From the NCBI RefSeq assembly GCF_014202335.1, contig NZ_JACHGP010000021.1, positions 1 to 45,772 on the forward strand: a DNA stretch of 45,772 nt, given 5' to 3'. Position numbers and translations under genes: made by a program. Source of the stretch: Mycobacterium sp. AZCC_0083. Its GTDB lineage: Bacteria; Actinomycetota; Actinomycetes; Mycobacteriales; Mycobacteriaceae. Below, piece after piece: positions 16,583 through 24,182 of the stretch. The notes under the pieces are model-generated. The model did no database searches. It was not told where the DNA came from and was given only the letters and a program-made list of their open reading frames with translations. How positions within the stretch are numbered: the stretch's first letter is position 1; each line of letters starts with the position of its first letter.

Positions 16583-17270
16583 CTAGCTCTTTTCGCAGGT
16601 GAATTGGCAGACGTCGATAAAGCCGTTGCGGAACAGATCGGCACTGCCGCTCAGGTAGCGCAGGTATCTGTCGTAGACTTTGCGCGAGGTGACCGCAATC
16701 GCCTGGTCTTGTTTGGATGCGAGATTGCCCGCCCAGGTGTCCAGGGTGCGGGCATAGTGCGACCGCAGGCCGTTGAACGCGGGTCACCTGAAATCCGGCG
16801 CTGGCGGCGTGTTCCTCGACCTGAGCGATGAGCGGCAGTCGGCCGCCGGGAAATATCTTGTCGAGGATGAACTTGACGAACCGCAGGCGCGACATGGTGA
16901 TCTGCAGTTGGCGTTCGTGGTATTCATCTGTGCTGGGGGCGACGATGCTCTGCAGCAGCATCACGCCGTCGTCGGGCATCAGCTTGTAGGCCTTCTGAAA
17001 GAAGTCTTGGTACTTGGCGAAGCCGAAATGCTCGAAGGCGCCGATCGACACGATGCGGTCCACCGGCTCGTTGAACTCCTCCCACGACGACGGCCGTACT
17101 TCCATACGGTTGTCGCCGGGCGAGCCGTCGAATAATCGCTCGATGTGTGTCTTCTGGTTGTGCGACAGCGTCAGACCGATGACGTTGACGTCGTGCCTCT
17201 CGACAGCACGCATCATGGCTGCACCCAGCCGCAACCGACGTCGAGCAGGGTCGTTGCCATGTTCGCGACG
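16583..17270 (-). pseudogene. Frameshifted cyclopropane mycolic acid synthase
   Basis: Read in shifting frames on the minus strand, this gives LLDVGCGW, then MMRAVERHDVNVIGLTLSHN, EEFNEPVDRIVSIGAFEHFG, RLRFVKFILDKIFPGGRLP and finally SHYARTLDTWAGNLAS and FRNGFIDVCQFTCEKS. These are SAM-binding and C-terminal parts of CmaA/MmaA/UmaA enzymes, which modify mycolic acid chains. A missing G after GCGW shifts the frame near 17235, and an extra base near 16775 shifts it again. The first 70 or so residues are lost or unrecognisable. The gene cannot make a full enzyme unless sequencing errors explain both changes. Confidence 0.85.
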
Positions 17271-17422
17271 GGGCTGCACTGCGCGGTCTCCCGCCGGGCA
17301 GTATCAGCTCACCGACCACCGTCTGGTTGTCCGCCACCCCAGTGATTCGTTGCCGACGCCATCGTGGATGGGATGAGTCGGTAATCGCTCTGTCAGCTGG
17401 ACTGAGGCAAGTCGAGTCAGCA

Positions 17423-17458
17423 AATCCCTGCAAACAATCCAATCCCTGCAGACAATGG
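17423..17458. repeat. Tandem 18-bp direct repeat
   Basis: AATCCCTGCAAACAATCC is followed directly by AATCCCTGCAGACAATGG (15 of 18 bases identical). It lies in the leader of the membrane-protein gene starting at 17482 and its second copy creates an upstream in-frame ATG at 17455. Confidence 0.6.
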
Positions 17459-17481
17459 TGTACGACGAAACTGTGGAGTTC

Positions 17482-18216
17482 ATGGAGCTGTTGGCTACAC
17501 AACGGGAGTTCTCGGCATACGGCCCATCGCACTTGGTGGTGCTCGGGATCTTCGTGATCGGCGCTGCGTTCCTGGTCTGGATCGGACGCAGGCAGACCGA
17601 ATCGCAGGCGCGGCTGCTCGGCCGCGTCCTGGCCGTCCTGCTTCTTGCGGTGTTCATCGCGGCGCTGGTGTACAAACTGATCCGGCCCACCATGGATACT
17701 TCGGTGCCGCTGCAGCTGTGCGACGTCGCGGAGCTCGTGGCGGTCTATGCCCTGTGGTCGCAACGGCATTGGGCGTTCTCACTTACGTACTTCTGGGGCC
17801 TGGTCCTCAGCTCACAAGCGTTGATCACCCCGGACATCGGCACACCTGAGGAAGGTGCGCCCGACTTCCCGCACCATCTGTTCGTCACGTTCTTTGCGCT
17901 GCACGTGCTCGTCGTCTGGTCGGCGATCTATCTCACGTGGGGGCGTGGGATGCGGCCGACGTGGCGCAGCTACCGGTTCGCGGTCGTCGCAACAGTCGTA
18001 TGGGCGGCATTCACCTTCACGTTCAACGTGATCGCGGCAACCAACTACGGCTATCTCAACGCGAAACCGCCCACCGCGAGCGTGCTCGACGCGTTGGGTC
18101 CGTGGCCGGTGTACGTGCTCGCCGAGACCACCATCGTCATCATCGTGTGGGCCTTGATGACCTGGCCATGGGAGCGGAAACGGCTACACGCCAACGACGG
18201 CTCACAGGTCGTCTGA
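17482..18216 (+). CDS. YwaF/TIGR02206-type integral membrane protein
   Basis: A 244-residue protein with about seven hydrophobic helices. Family-like features are the start LLATQREFSAYGPSHLVVLG, LQLCDVAELVAVYALWSQRH and LVLSSQALITPDI, then NYGYLNAKPPTASVLDALGP and the end WPVYVLAETTIVI. ATG 17482 with GTGGAG upstream fits the family N-terminus better than ATG 17455, which lies in a tandem repeat. TIGR02206 proteins are widespread, polytopic and uncharacterised. The C-terminus WPWERKR is basic and probably cytoplasmic. Confidence 0.78.
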   Translation: MELLATQREFSAYGPSHLVVLGIFVIGAAFLVWIGRRQTESQARLLGRVLAVLLLAVFIAALVYKLIRPTMDTSVPLQLCDVAELVAVYALWSQRHWAFSLTYFWGLVLSSQALITPDIGTPEEGAPDFPHHLFVTFFALHVLVVWSAIYLTWGRGMRPTWRSYRFAVVATVVWAAFTFTFNVIAATNYGYLNAKPPTASVLDALGPWPVYVLAETTIVIIVWALMTWPWERKRLHANDGSQVV

Positions 18217-18300
18217 TCGTGCAGTCCGGTCGACGGCAAGCGAGATGTTTACCGAACGTTCCCCAGCGGTTCCATCCCTCGGCTGGCTTCACGGTGGTGC

Positions 18301-20019
18301 GTGCGCGAGCATCCAGTGGTGCCTACTCATCGTCTGAGCACTGCCGGGGAGATCCCCGATACCGGAATCCCGCCGGCAGTGGCCGCCAACATGTCGATGG
18401 ACGAGCAGTTCGAGTGGCATCAGGCCAATCTCCGTCGCCATCGCGTGTCGCGGCGGAACTTCTTGCGTGGCTCGGCAGCTGCGGCGGCGGTCGCCGCGGT
18501 GGGGCTGTCGCCGTTCGGTCGTCGTGCCTATGCCGAGGATGTGCAACTGGCGGTGGCAAACCGGCGGGTCGGGTATGGCAGCGATGCATCCAGCCAGTTG
18601 CGTCTCGCGGCGCAGCTGTCGCGAAACCCGAAGGGCACCAAGGTCTTCCTCGACCACGGGCCGACACCGGCGCTGGGCGCGAGCGTCGAGGCGGAGGTCC
18701 GCAACCTGGTGACTCAGATTCCCGCAGGTGATGGCGGGGTGCTGGGAGCCGAACAGTTCTACGCCCACGCTCCCGTCGACGGCCTGCCTGGCCGCATGCC
18801 GCACTTCTATCAATGGCGCACCGCGGACGGATTCATCACCGACGTCCGCTCGGCGACGACCGGGATGCCCAGTGTGCGAGATGCGGTGGGCCCGTTCCGG
18901 TTCACGATGATCGGCGACCAGGGCACCGACGAGACACCGCTGCTACCGCCGGGCCTCACTGCCGGCGACTACGACGACAACTACTACAAGGCCGACAACG
19001 ATCCCACCGTCCCGCACACCACCAACGTGATGAACCAGATCATCGCGTCCAACCCGGACTTTCACGTGCTCGCAGGCGACATCGCCTACGCGGACCCCGA
19101 CGGTGCGGGGAAGCCTCCGAAGTTCATGAAGTCGGGCAAGCCTCCGTCCGGCTTCGACAGGTTCAACCCCTTCGTGTGGGACGTCTACTTCGGGTTGATC
19201 GAGGCCAGTGCGTCGACGACGCCGTGGATGTTCGCCACCGGCAACCACGACATGGAAGCGGCGTACCCGACGCACGGCTACGGCGGGCATCTGGCGCGGA
19301 TGGACTTTCCCGGCAACGGCCCCAAGGCGTGCCCGTCGGTGTACTCGTTCACCTACGGCAACGTCGCGGTGCTCTCACTGGATGCCAACGACGTCAGCTA
19401 CGAGATCACCGCCAACACTGGGTACTCGCACGGCGCCCAAAACACCTGGACGGAGCGCACATTGGCCGCGCACCGCGCCAACCCCGACATCGACTTCATC
19501 GTGTGCTTCTTTCACCACTGCGCATACTCGACCACCGCGTCGCACGCCAGTGACGGCGGAGTTCGGGCGGCGTGGACCAAGCTCTTCGATCGCTACCAGG
19601 TCGACCTGGTGCTGCAGGGCCACAACCACGTCTTCGAGCGCTCCGACCCCATCCGGGCCAACACGCCGACGACGGTCGCCGCCGACAACGGCATCGTCTA
19701 CCCCGAAACCGACGGCACCGTCTATTACACGGTCGGATGCGGCGGCCGGCCACGGTACGACTTTCAGCCAGGCGAGCTGGAGAGCTACCGCGGCAACGAA
19801 CTCGCCGACACGTTCGTGCCCAACAGCTACGTCTGGGACGCCCAGGGCGGCAAGCAAGAAGAGGCGGTCGGCTGGTCGCGGGTGCGGTACCGCGGATATG
19901 CCTTCATCCGGGTCGACGTGCGTCCGGGCTACCTCGTCAGCGAGATGGACGTGGTCGCCGTCGACGAATATGGTCGCGAGTTCGACAAACTCACCTACCG
20001 CCGCCAGGTGCGCAGCTAA
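18301..20019 (+). CDS. Tat-exported purple acid phosphatase-type metallophosphoesterase
   Basis: A 572-residue enzyme, here started at GTG 18301. A twin-arginine signal, RRNFLRG (51-57), is followed by an Ala-rich hydrophobic stretch, so it is exported folded with its metals. After a fibronectin-like N-domain come the metal motifs of purple acid phosphatases: MIGDQG, LAGDIAYADP, ATGNHDME, FFHHCAYS and LQGHNHVFERS. It probably frees phosphate from organic esters outside the membrane; the layout resembles M. tuberculosis Rv2577. The 50-residue region before the Tat motif is long, so a later start is possible. All metal-ligand motifs are intact. Confidence 0.85.
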   Translation: MREHPVVPTHRLSTAGEIPDTGIPPAVAANMSMDEQFEWHQANLRRHRVSRRNFLRGSAAAAAVAAVGLSPFGRRAYAEDVQLAVANRRVGYGSDASSQLRLAAQLSRNPKGTKVFLDHGPTPALGASVEAEVRNLVTQIPAGDGGVLGAEQFYAHAPVDGLPGRMPHFYQWRTADGFITDVRSATTGMPSVRDAVGPFRFTMIGDQGTDETPLLPPGLTAGDYDDNYYKADNDPTVPHTTNVMNQIIASNPDFHVLAGDIAYADPDGAGKPPKFMKSGKPPSGFDRFNPFVWDVYFGLIEASASTTPWMFATGNHDMEAAYPTHGYGGHLARMDFPGNGPKACPSVYSFTYGNVAVLSLDANDVSYEITANTGYSHGAQNTWTERTLAAHRANPDIDFIVCFFHHCAYSTTASHASDGGVRAAWTKLFDRYQVDLVLQGHNHVFERSDPIRANTPTTVAADNGIVYPETDGTVYYTVGCGGRPRYDFQPGELESYRGNELADTFVPNSYVWDAQGGKQEEAVGWSRVRYRGYAFIRVDVRPGYLVSEMDVVAVDEYGREFDKLTYRRQVRS

Positions 20020-20066
20020 CCTGAGTCTGCTCACAGCGAGCGCACAGGTTCGGGGAGGCAACCAAA

Positions 20067-20776
20067 TGGCCATGAGTTTCCGAACCAACAACCTGGACTG
20101 AACTACCTCACCGAGGTAGCCAGGAAACCGAGATCTTGTACAAGTACGGGTTCGAGCTGTGCCCGCACTCATGTACGCAGGCATCGTCGGCCCCCGCGGC
20201 GACGCGTACGAAACGAACCACACGATCACCGCCGAGGAGGCGGAGGAGTACCACGGCGAACAACTCGCGACGCTGGCCCGCGCTCAGGTCGACTTGGTCG
20301 AGGCGATGACGTTCAACTCCGTGCCGGAGGTCATCGGGCTGTCGCGCGCCGCCGCGAGAGCGGGCCTGCCGCTGTCGGTCTCGTTCACCCTCGACAACAG
20401 CATGAGTCGGCTGGTGTCGGGGCCGACCCTGAAGGATGCGATCGAGACGGTCGACGGGCAGACGGGTGATGACAGGCCCGCGTTCTACGGCATCAACTGC
20501 TCGCACCCGTTGGAGTTCATGCCGGCCATCGAACCGGGCGCGTGGTTCGAACGAGTGCGTTGCCTGCGACCCAACGCCGCGATGATGGACAAGATTTCGC
20601 TCTGCACGCTCGGGCATCTCGAGATGGGTGACCCAGCGGGGCTCGGCGAGCTCATGGGCGGGCTGGCCCGGCAATACCCGCACATCGACATGTGGGGCGG
20701 TTGCTGCGGAACGTGGGAGACACACCTCGACGAGATCGCGCGCAACGTGCGTCAGGCGTCGGCCGTCGACGCCTAG
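20067..20776 (+). pseudogene. Homocysteine S-methyltransferase family gene with N-terminal deletion
   Basis: A strong site, GGGGAGG, precedes ATG 20067, but that frame stops after 11 residues. From GTG 20159 about 205 residues match the C-terminal two thirds of the family: LMYAGIVGPRGDAYE, AEEYHGEQLATLARAQVDLV, the zinc ligand Cys in FYGINCSHP and the Cys pair in WGGCCGTWETH. The family normally has about 300 residues, so roughly 90 from the N-terminal half of the barrel are gone. A hairpin, CTACCTC/GAGGTAG (20103-20119), sits at the deletion. The zinc site is intact, but the incomplete barrel is unlikely to fold as an active methyltransferase. Confidence 0.7.
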
Positions 20777-20787
20777 AGCATTGCGGT

Positions 20788-20904
20788 CTAGCCGCGACTG
20801 CTCCGTAGAACCGTTTCGTACTGCGTCACGACCGTCACCATCAGCGCCACACCCGTGATCGTCATGAGTACACCCACGATATGTGATGCGACAACGGATT
20901 TCAT
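20788..20904 (-). CDS. 38-residue membrane micro-protein
   Basis: From ATG 20904 the product reads MKSVVASHIVGVLMTITGVA and then LMVTVVTQYETVLRSSRG: one membrane helix with a basic end. Its ATG overlaps the stop of the 75-residue gene upstream in an ATGA arrangement, which indicates translational coupling. It is too short for most gene finders. The coupling, the clean hydrophobic helix and the shared membrane theme support a real gene. Function is unknown. Confidence 0.5.
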   Translation of the reverse strand: MKSVVASHIVGVLMTITGVALMVTVVTQYETVLRSSRG

Positions 20905-21128
20905 CGCGCGTCCTGCTCGTCCAGAGGGTCGGGGGAGGGTTGCTGTCGCTGTGCGGCGACCGATCGGGCGGTCTGGAGTGCGTGGGCTTTCATCTCCTCG
21001 CGGATGGAGCCGCCGATCACGCCGCGCTTGCGTGAGCGCGTCTTGTACGCGACCCCCACCAGCATGCCCATCAGGACCAGTGCGGCGATGGCGGTGACGA
21101 TGATCAGCACGGTTTCGTTGGTGGTCAT
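20901..21128 (-). CDS. 75-residue single-pass membrane protein
   Basis: From ATG 21128 the protein begins MTTNETVLIIVTAIAALVLM, a helix with the N-terminus outside, followed by the basic KTRSRKRG and a charged cytoplasmic tail with EEMKAHALQTARSVAAQRQQ, which could be helical. The longer frame to 21188 adds an unlikely basic N-terminus. Its stop overlaps the start of the 38-residue gene. This topology recurs in actinobacterial small membrane proteins without assigned function. Confidence 0.6.
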   Translation of the reverse strand: MTTNETVLIIVTAIAALVLMGMLVGVAYKTRSRKRGVIGGSIREEMKAHALQTARSVAAQRQQPSPDPLDEQDAR

Positions 21129-21319
21129 CGAGATGCCTCTGATCCATTGGTGGACCCTCAGTACGCGCCTCTTCCCTGGTGATGTCAAATGCCGTTTGTC
21201 AGACGAAGACGACGCTGCCTTGGACCGAACGCGTTAGAGTGACCACGCAAGTGGCCGCCGGTGGCCGACGTGGGCGCTGAAGGAAGCGACTGCTTGACAG
21301 ACGATTCCCCGGAGGGCAC

Positions 21320-22480
21320 GTGCCTCATCTCAAGCTTGGTGTCATAGGACGGACCGGCAAGGAGAACGAACGCCGCGTTCCGATCCATCCGCACCATCTC
21401 GACCGGATCGATGCCGACCTTCGCGCCGACATCTACTTCGAGCGTGGCTACGGGGCCAACTTCGGCGTCTCCGACGCGGAATTGTCGGAGTTGGCGGCCG
21501 GTGTGCGCTCACGCGAGGAGTTGATCGCGGACTGCGACGTCATTCTGTTGATCAAGCCGGAGGCCAGCGATCTTGCCGAACTTCGCGTCGGCCAGGTGCT
21601 GTGGGGCTGGCCGCACTGCGTCCAGGACCGGGAACTGACTCAGCAGGCCATCGAGCGTCGGCAAACGCTGATCGCCTTCGAAGCGATGAACCTGTGGGGT
21701 GACGACGGCTCGTTCAAATTGCATGTGTTCCACAAGAACAACGAGATTGCCGGCTACTGCTCGGTGCTGCACGCCCTGGAGCTCATCGGGTCGACGGGCA
21801 TGTACGGCCGCCGGCTGCGGGCGGCCGTCATCGGCTTCGGCGCCACCGCACGGGGTGCGGTGACGGCTTTGAGTGCAAGCGGGATACACGACGTCGACAT
21901 CTTCACCAACCGCGGTGTGACAGAAGTAGCCTCACCGATTCATTCGGCGGACATCGTCCAGTTCGAGCACGACTACGACCCTGCCGGCGGGTCGTCGATG
22001 AGTTTCGCGCTTACCCCAGAAGGCAGAATGCCGCTGACCCCCTTCCTGGCCGAGCACGACATCGTCGTCAACTGCGTGTTGCAGGACACCAACGCGCCAC
22101 TGACCTTTCTTGACGAAGAAGGCCTCGCCACGTTCCGTCCGGGCAGCCTCATCATCGACGTATCATGTGATGAGGCAATGGGATTCAGTTGGGCCCGGCC
22201 CACCTCGTTCGAGCACCCGACATTCACCGTCGGCGACAACATCACCTATTACGCCGTAGACCACAGCCCGTCCTACCTGTGGAATTCGGCGAGTTGGGAG
22301 ATCAGCGAGGCGGTTCTTTCCTACCTGCCGACGGTGCTCGCCGGGCGCGAAGCATGGGAGGCCGACCAGACCGTGTCCCGGGCGATCGAGATCCTCGACG
22401 GGACGGTCCGCAATCCCGACATCCTGACGTTTCAGCACCGTCTGGCGGACTACCCGCATGGGCGTACCGACACCCGTTGA
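21320..22480 (+). CDS. N5-(carboxyethyl)ornithine synthase/alanine dehydrogenase-fold protein
   Basis: A 386-residue dehydrogenase-like enzyme from GTG 21320, preceded by GGAGGGC. The N-terminus LGVIGRTGKENERRVPIHPH has the alanine dehydrogenase-type Lys and Arg that bind the oxo-acid. A Rossmann motif, AAVIGFGATARGAVTAL, binds NAD(P)H. NLWGDDGSFKLHVFHKNNEI and SPSYLWNSASWEISEAVLSY match the N5-(carboxyethyl)ornithine synthase (CeoS) group, which reductively couples pyruvate to ornithine. Substrate specificity cannot be read from sequence; alanine or saccharopine dehydrogenase-like activity is an alternative. Confidence 0.75.
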   Translation: MPHLKLGVIGRTGKENERRVPIHPHHLDRIDADLRADIYFERGYGANFGVSDAELSELAAGVRSREELIADCDVILLIKPEASDLAELRVGQVLWGWPHCVQDRELTQQAIERRQTLIAFEAMNLWGDDGSFKLHVFHKNNEIAGYCSVLHALELIGSTGMYGRRLRAAVIGFGATARGAVTALSASGIHDVDIFTNRGVTEVASPIHSADIVQFEHDYDPAGGSSMSFALTPEGRMPLTPFLAEHDIVVNCVLQDTNAPLTFLDEEGLATFRPGSLIIDVSCDEAMGFSWARPTSFEHPTFTVGDNITYYAVDHSPSYLWNSASWEISEAVLSYLPTVLAGREAWEADQTVSRAIEILDGTVRNPDILTFQHRLADYPHGRTDTR

Positions 22481-22555
22481 CCGATGACGGCGTAACGTCA
22501 CCAGTATCGGGCAGCTCGGATTCGAGCGAACATGCCCGACTACGAAGGAAATTCG

Positions 22556-22714
22556 ATGGCCTCCCCAACTCTGCTCCGTTCGCCCTATGACCGACGTGTC
22601 GATCTCGTCAAGAACACCATCACGGCCAACTCCAAGCTTGGCGACAAGGCTGCCGGCGAACTGGCCGTGCACGTCCTGCAAGCCCTGAACTCGATCCCCG
22701 AGAAGGTGCGCTGA
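22556..22714 (+). CDS. DUF6307-like small protein
   Basis: A 52-residue protein. ATG 22556 follows GAAGGAA by 6 bp and gives MASPTLLRSPYDRRVDLVKN, then NSKLGDKAAGELAVHVLQAL and SIPEKVR. This matches a small conserved mycobacterial family that I recall as DUF6307. It is charged, probably helical, and has no signal peptide. A start at 22532 is possible but lacks a ribosome-binding site. It lies 20 bp before the next small gene and is likely co-transcribed with it. Confidence 0.7.
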   Translation: MASPTLLRSPYDRRVDLVKNTITANSKLGDKAAGELAVHVLQALNSIPEKVR

Positions 22715-22734
22715 GCTACGGCTCGGCCACGTTC

Positions 22735-22929
22735 ATGACGGTCACCGTGACGCTCCCCGACGGCGGGACCGACGAGTACATGCGGTTCGGCGACGCCTAC
22801 GTTCAGCACCGCGACGGCAGGCTTGACGTGCTACGTCGCGGCGCCAAGGAGCCGCACAGCTACGCGTCGGAGGAGTGGACCGACGTGGAGGGCGACCAGT
22901 CGAAGAAGAAGAGCCGGTTCTGGGGCTGA
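22735..22929 (+). CDS. Small hydrophilic protein, function unknown
   Basis: A 64-residue product beginning MTVTVTLPDGGTDEYMRFGD and ending in the basic KKKSRFWG. The sequence alternates strand-like segments (AYVQHRDGRLDVLRR) with charged residues, suggesting a small beta-rich cytosolic protein. It follows the DUF6307-like gene by 20 bp in the same direction. I do not recognise the family; codon use matches genuine genes in the window. Confidence 0.55.
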   Translation: MTVTVTLPDGGTDEYMRFGDAYVQHRDGRLDVLRRGAKEPHSYASEEWTDVEGDQSKKKSRFWG

Positions 22930-22974
22930 TCGACCGCGGTCTCGTGACCGCGTATCGGTCGGCTTAGCGCCTGT

Positions 22975-23151
22975 TCAGGCGTCTGGGGCGTCGGCGCCGC
23001 CGGCCGTTGTCGGCAGTGGCTTGCGCTGGACGTGCTCGCCGGTCACCGCCTGGCACTTCTTGCAGGTGTTCACGTACCGGATCACCAGATGACCGTCGTC
23101 GACGCCGAGGATGTCCTCGGACGAGATGGAAAATTGATGGTCACAGGCCAT
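22975..23151 (-). CDS. Small zinc-ribbon-like protein
   Basis: A 58-residue product from ATG 23151, with AAAGGAAG just upstream. It reads MACDHQFSISSEDILGVDDG and then VIRYVNTCKKCQAVTGEHVQ. The Cys-x-x-His near the start and Cys-x-x-Cys in the middle could make one zinc site, as in small ribbon proteins. The frame to 23190 adds 13 residues without a ribosome-binding site. It is convergent with the preceding gene and divergent from repeat cassette A. Confidence 0.6.
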   Translation of the reverse strand: MACDHQFSISSEDILGVDDGHLVIRYVNTCKKCQAVTGEHVQRKPLPTTAGGADAPDA

Positions 23152-23222
23152 GTCTTCCTTTGTACCGTGTTCGCCCGTCGGCGGTGTCAATTTGCTCGTT
23201 CTGCGTCGTCAGGCGACGTGCC

Positions 23223-23244
23223 GTGTCCTCCGATCGGGGGACAC
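23223..23244. promoter_or_regulatory. Palindrome of cassette A
   Basis: GTGTCC, then TCCGATCGGG, then GGACAC: a 22-bp inverted repeat with one mismatched pair, 125 bp before the peptide start. It could be an operator or the edge of the repeat unit. Confidence 0.5.
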
Positions 23245-23369
23245 GGGGTTCGCCCGGTGTAGTGGCTGGTCAGCGGACATACATCTCCTTGAGTGTGCGA
23301 CATAGTTGTCTCAACGCCGAAAAACACCGGCGGAGAAACTCAAAAGCCCACTCACACAGGGAGATTCAC

Positions 23370-23588
23370 ATGAACACCATCAGCCGCCGGATCGCTGCCA
23401 CCGCCGCTCTGCTCGCCGCCCCCGCCCTGATCGCCCTCGGTACCGCCACCGCCAGCCACGCCGAGACCTCGGTCCGCTACAACGGCCCGGCCACCAGCGC
23501 CCAGGCCCAGCACCCGGCCTTCCCGCACCAGGTCAACACCCCCAAGCCCGGTACCGCCGAGCATCACCACCACCAGAAGAGCAAGTAA
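23370..23588 (+). CDS. Exported His-rich small peptide, copy A
   Basis: The 72-residue product has a signal peptide, MNTISRRIAATAALLAAPAL, continuing to a likely cleavage after ATASHA. The mature chain of about 41 residues runs ETSVRYNGPATSAQAQHPAF and ends TAEHHHHQKSK, with seven histidines (two in AQHPAFPH, four in the run) and no cysteine. AGGGAG precedes ATG 23370. A His-rich secreted peptide could bind metal or be pH-responsive, but that is inference. Copies B and C differ at one to three residues; this copy alone has Gln where they have Pro before AQHPAF. Similar short exported peptides occur in other mycobacteria as hypothetical proteins. Confidence 0.8.
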   Translation: MNTISRRIAATAALLAAPALIALGTATASHAETSVRYNGPATSAQAQHPAFPHQVNTPKPGTAEHHHHQKSK

Positions 23589-23598
23589 GCCCCACCAA

Positions 23599-23638
23599 GC
23601 CCGAGAGCCCGGATGCATCAGCATCCGGGCTCTCGGGC
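23599..23638 (+). terminator. Terminator of cassette A
   Basis: GCCCGAGAGCCCGGATGC pairs perfectly with GCATCCGGGCTCTCGGGC over 18 bp around the 4-nt loop ATCA. It lies 10 bp after the peptide stop and between convergent genes, so it may act both ways. Confidence 0.8.
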
Positions 23639-23651
23639 CTTGGTTACGAGG

Positions 23652-23786
23652 TCAGCGCTTCTTGGAGTTCAGCACCGTTTCGGCTTGCGAGGTGTGATCG
23701 GACTTCGCGCGCTTGTCCGCGCGTTTCTCCTTCAGAGACTTTCCGGACTTCTTGGCCATGGCTTGGCGAGGCGATTTGTCGGTCAT
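23652..23786 (-). CDS. 44-residue Lys/Arg-rich protein
   Basis: From ATG 23786, preceded by AGAGGAAG, the product reads MTDKSPRQAMAKKSGKSLKE, then KRADKRAKSDHTSQAETVLN and SKKR. About a third of residues are Lys or Arg, with no hydrophobic core, so it is probably disordered or helical and may bind nucleic acid. I recall similar short conserved proteins in mycobacteria, without known function. It converges on cassette A, whose terminator separates the two. Confidence 0.65.
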   Translation of the reverse strand: MTDKSPRQAMAKKSGKSLKEKRADKRAKSDHTSQAETVLNSKKR

Positions 23787-24182
23787 TTGGCTTCCTCTTT
23801 TGAGACGGAGGCCTGGGTGGTCCCGATCTTCGGACTCTACGCCGCCAGGGCAGCCTTGTCTCGAGTCGGCACGGTCTGAATGGCGTCCGAAATACCCTCG
23901 GAATCAATTAATTTCGCGTCATTCCGAAGCGGTGGAATCGCCGTTCGCGCGCCAATCGGGACGGCCGCATCGCCGACGACGTTGCAGGTCAGCGGGGGCC
24001 CATGCCGCCACCGGACCGGCCGGCGCCCGTCGGTGGAAGGCCGCCGATCGGGCTGTGAGGGTGTAGTGTAAGGGTCGTTGGGAAACCGACCAGTCCGGAA
24101 TGAATCAGCCGTCTTCCGCTGATCGCCACGAGCAACCGCTCAAGCCGGACATCTTCGTGACATTCGCACGGTCGGGATCACT
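23787..24182. other. Intergenic region before the carbohydrate operon
   Basis: About 396 bp with no convincing gene. AATTAATTTCGCGTCATTCC near 23904 is locally AT-rich and could hold a promoter for the operon or for the divergent 44-residue gene. No terminator or riboswitch was recognised. Confidence 0.35.

Larger units (their letters stand above)
23223..23638 (+). repeat. Repeat cassette, copy A
   Basis: First of three near-identical units of about 415 bp (others at 31510 and 39217, same orientation). Each holds, in order, a palindrome, a conserved leader of about 125 bp, a 72-codon exported-peptide gene and a hairpin terminator. Similarity starts at the palindrome and ends at the hairpin, while the DNA outside is unrelated. 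Copy A is the most diverged in the leader (for example CTCCTTGAGTGTGCG where B and C read CTCCAACTGAGTGCG). Confidence 0.85.
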
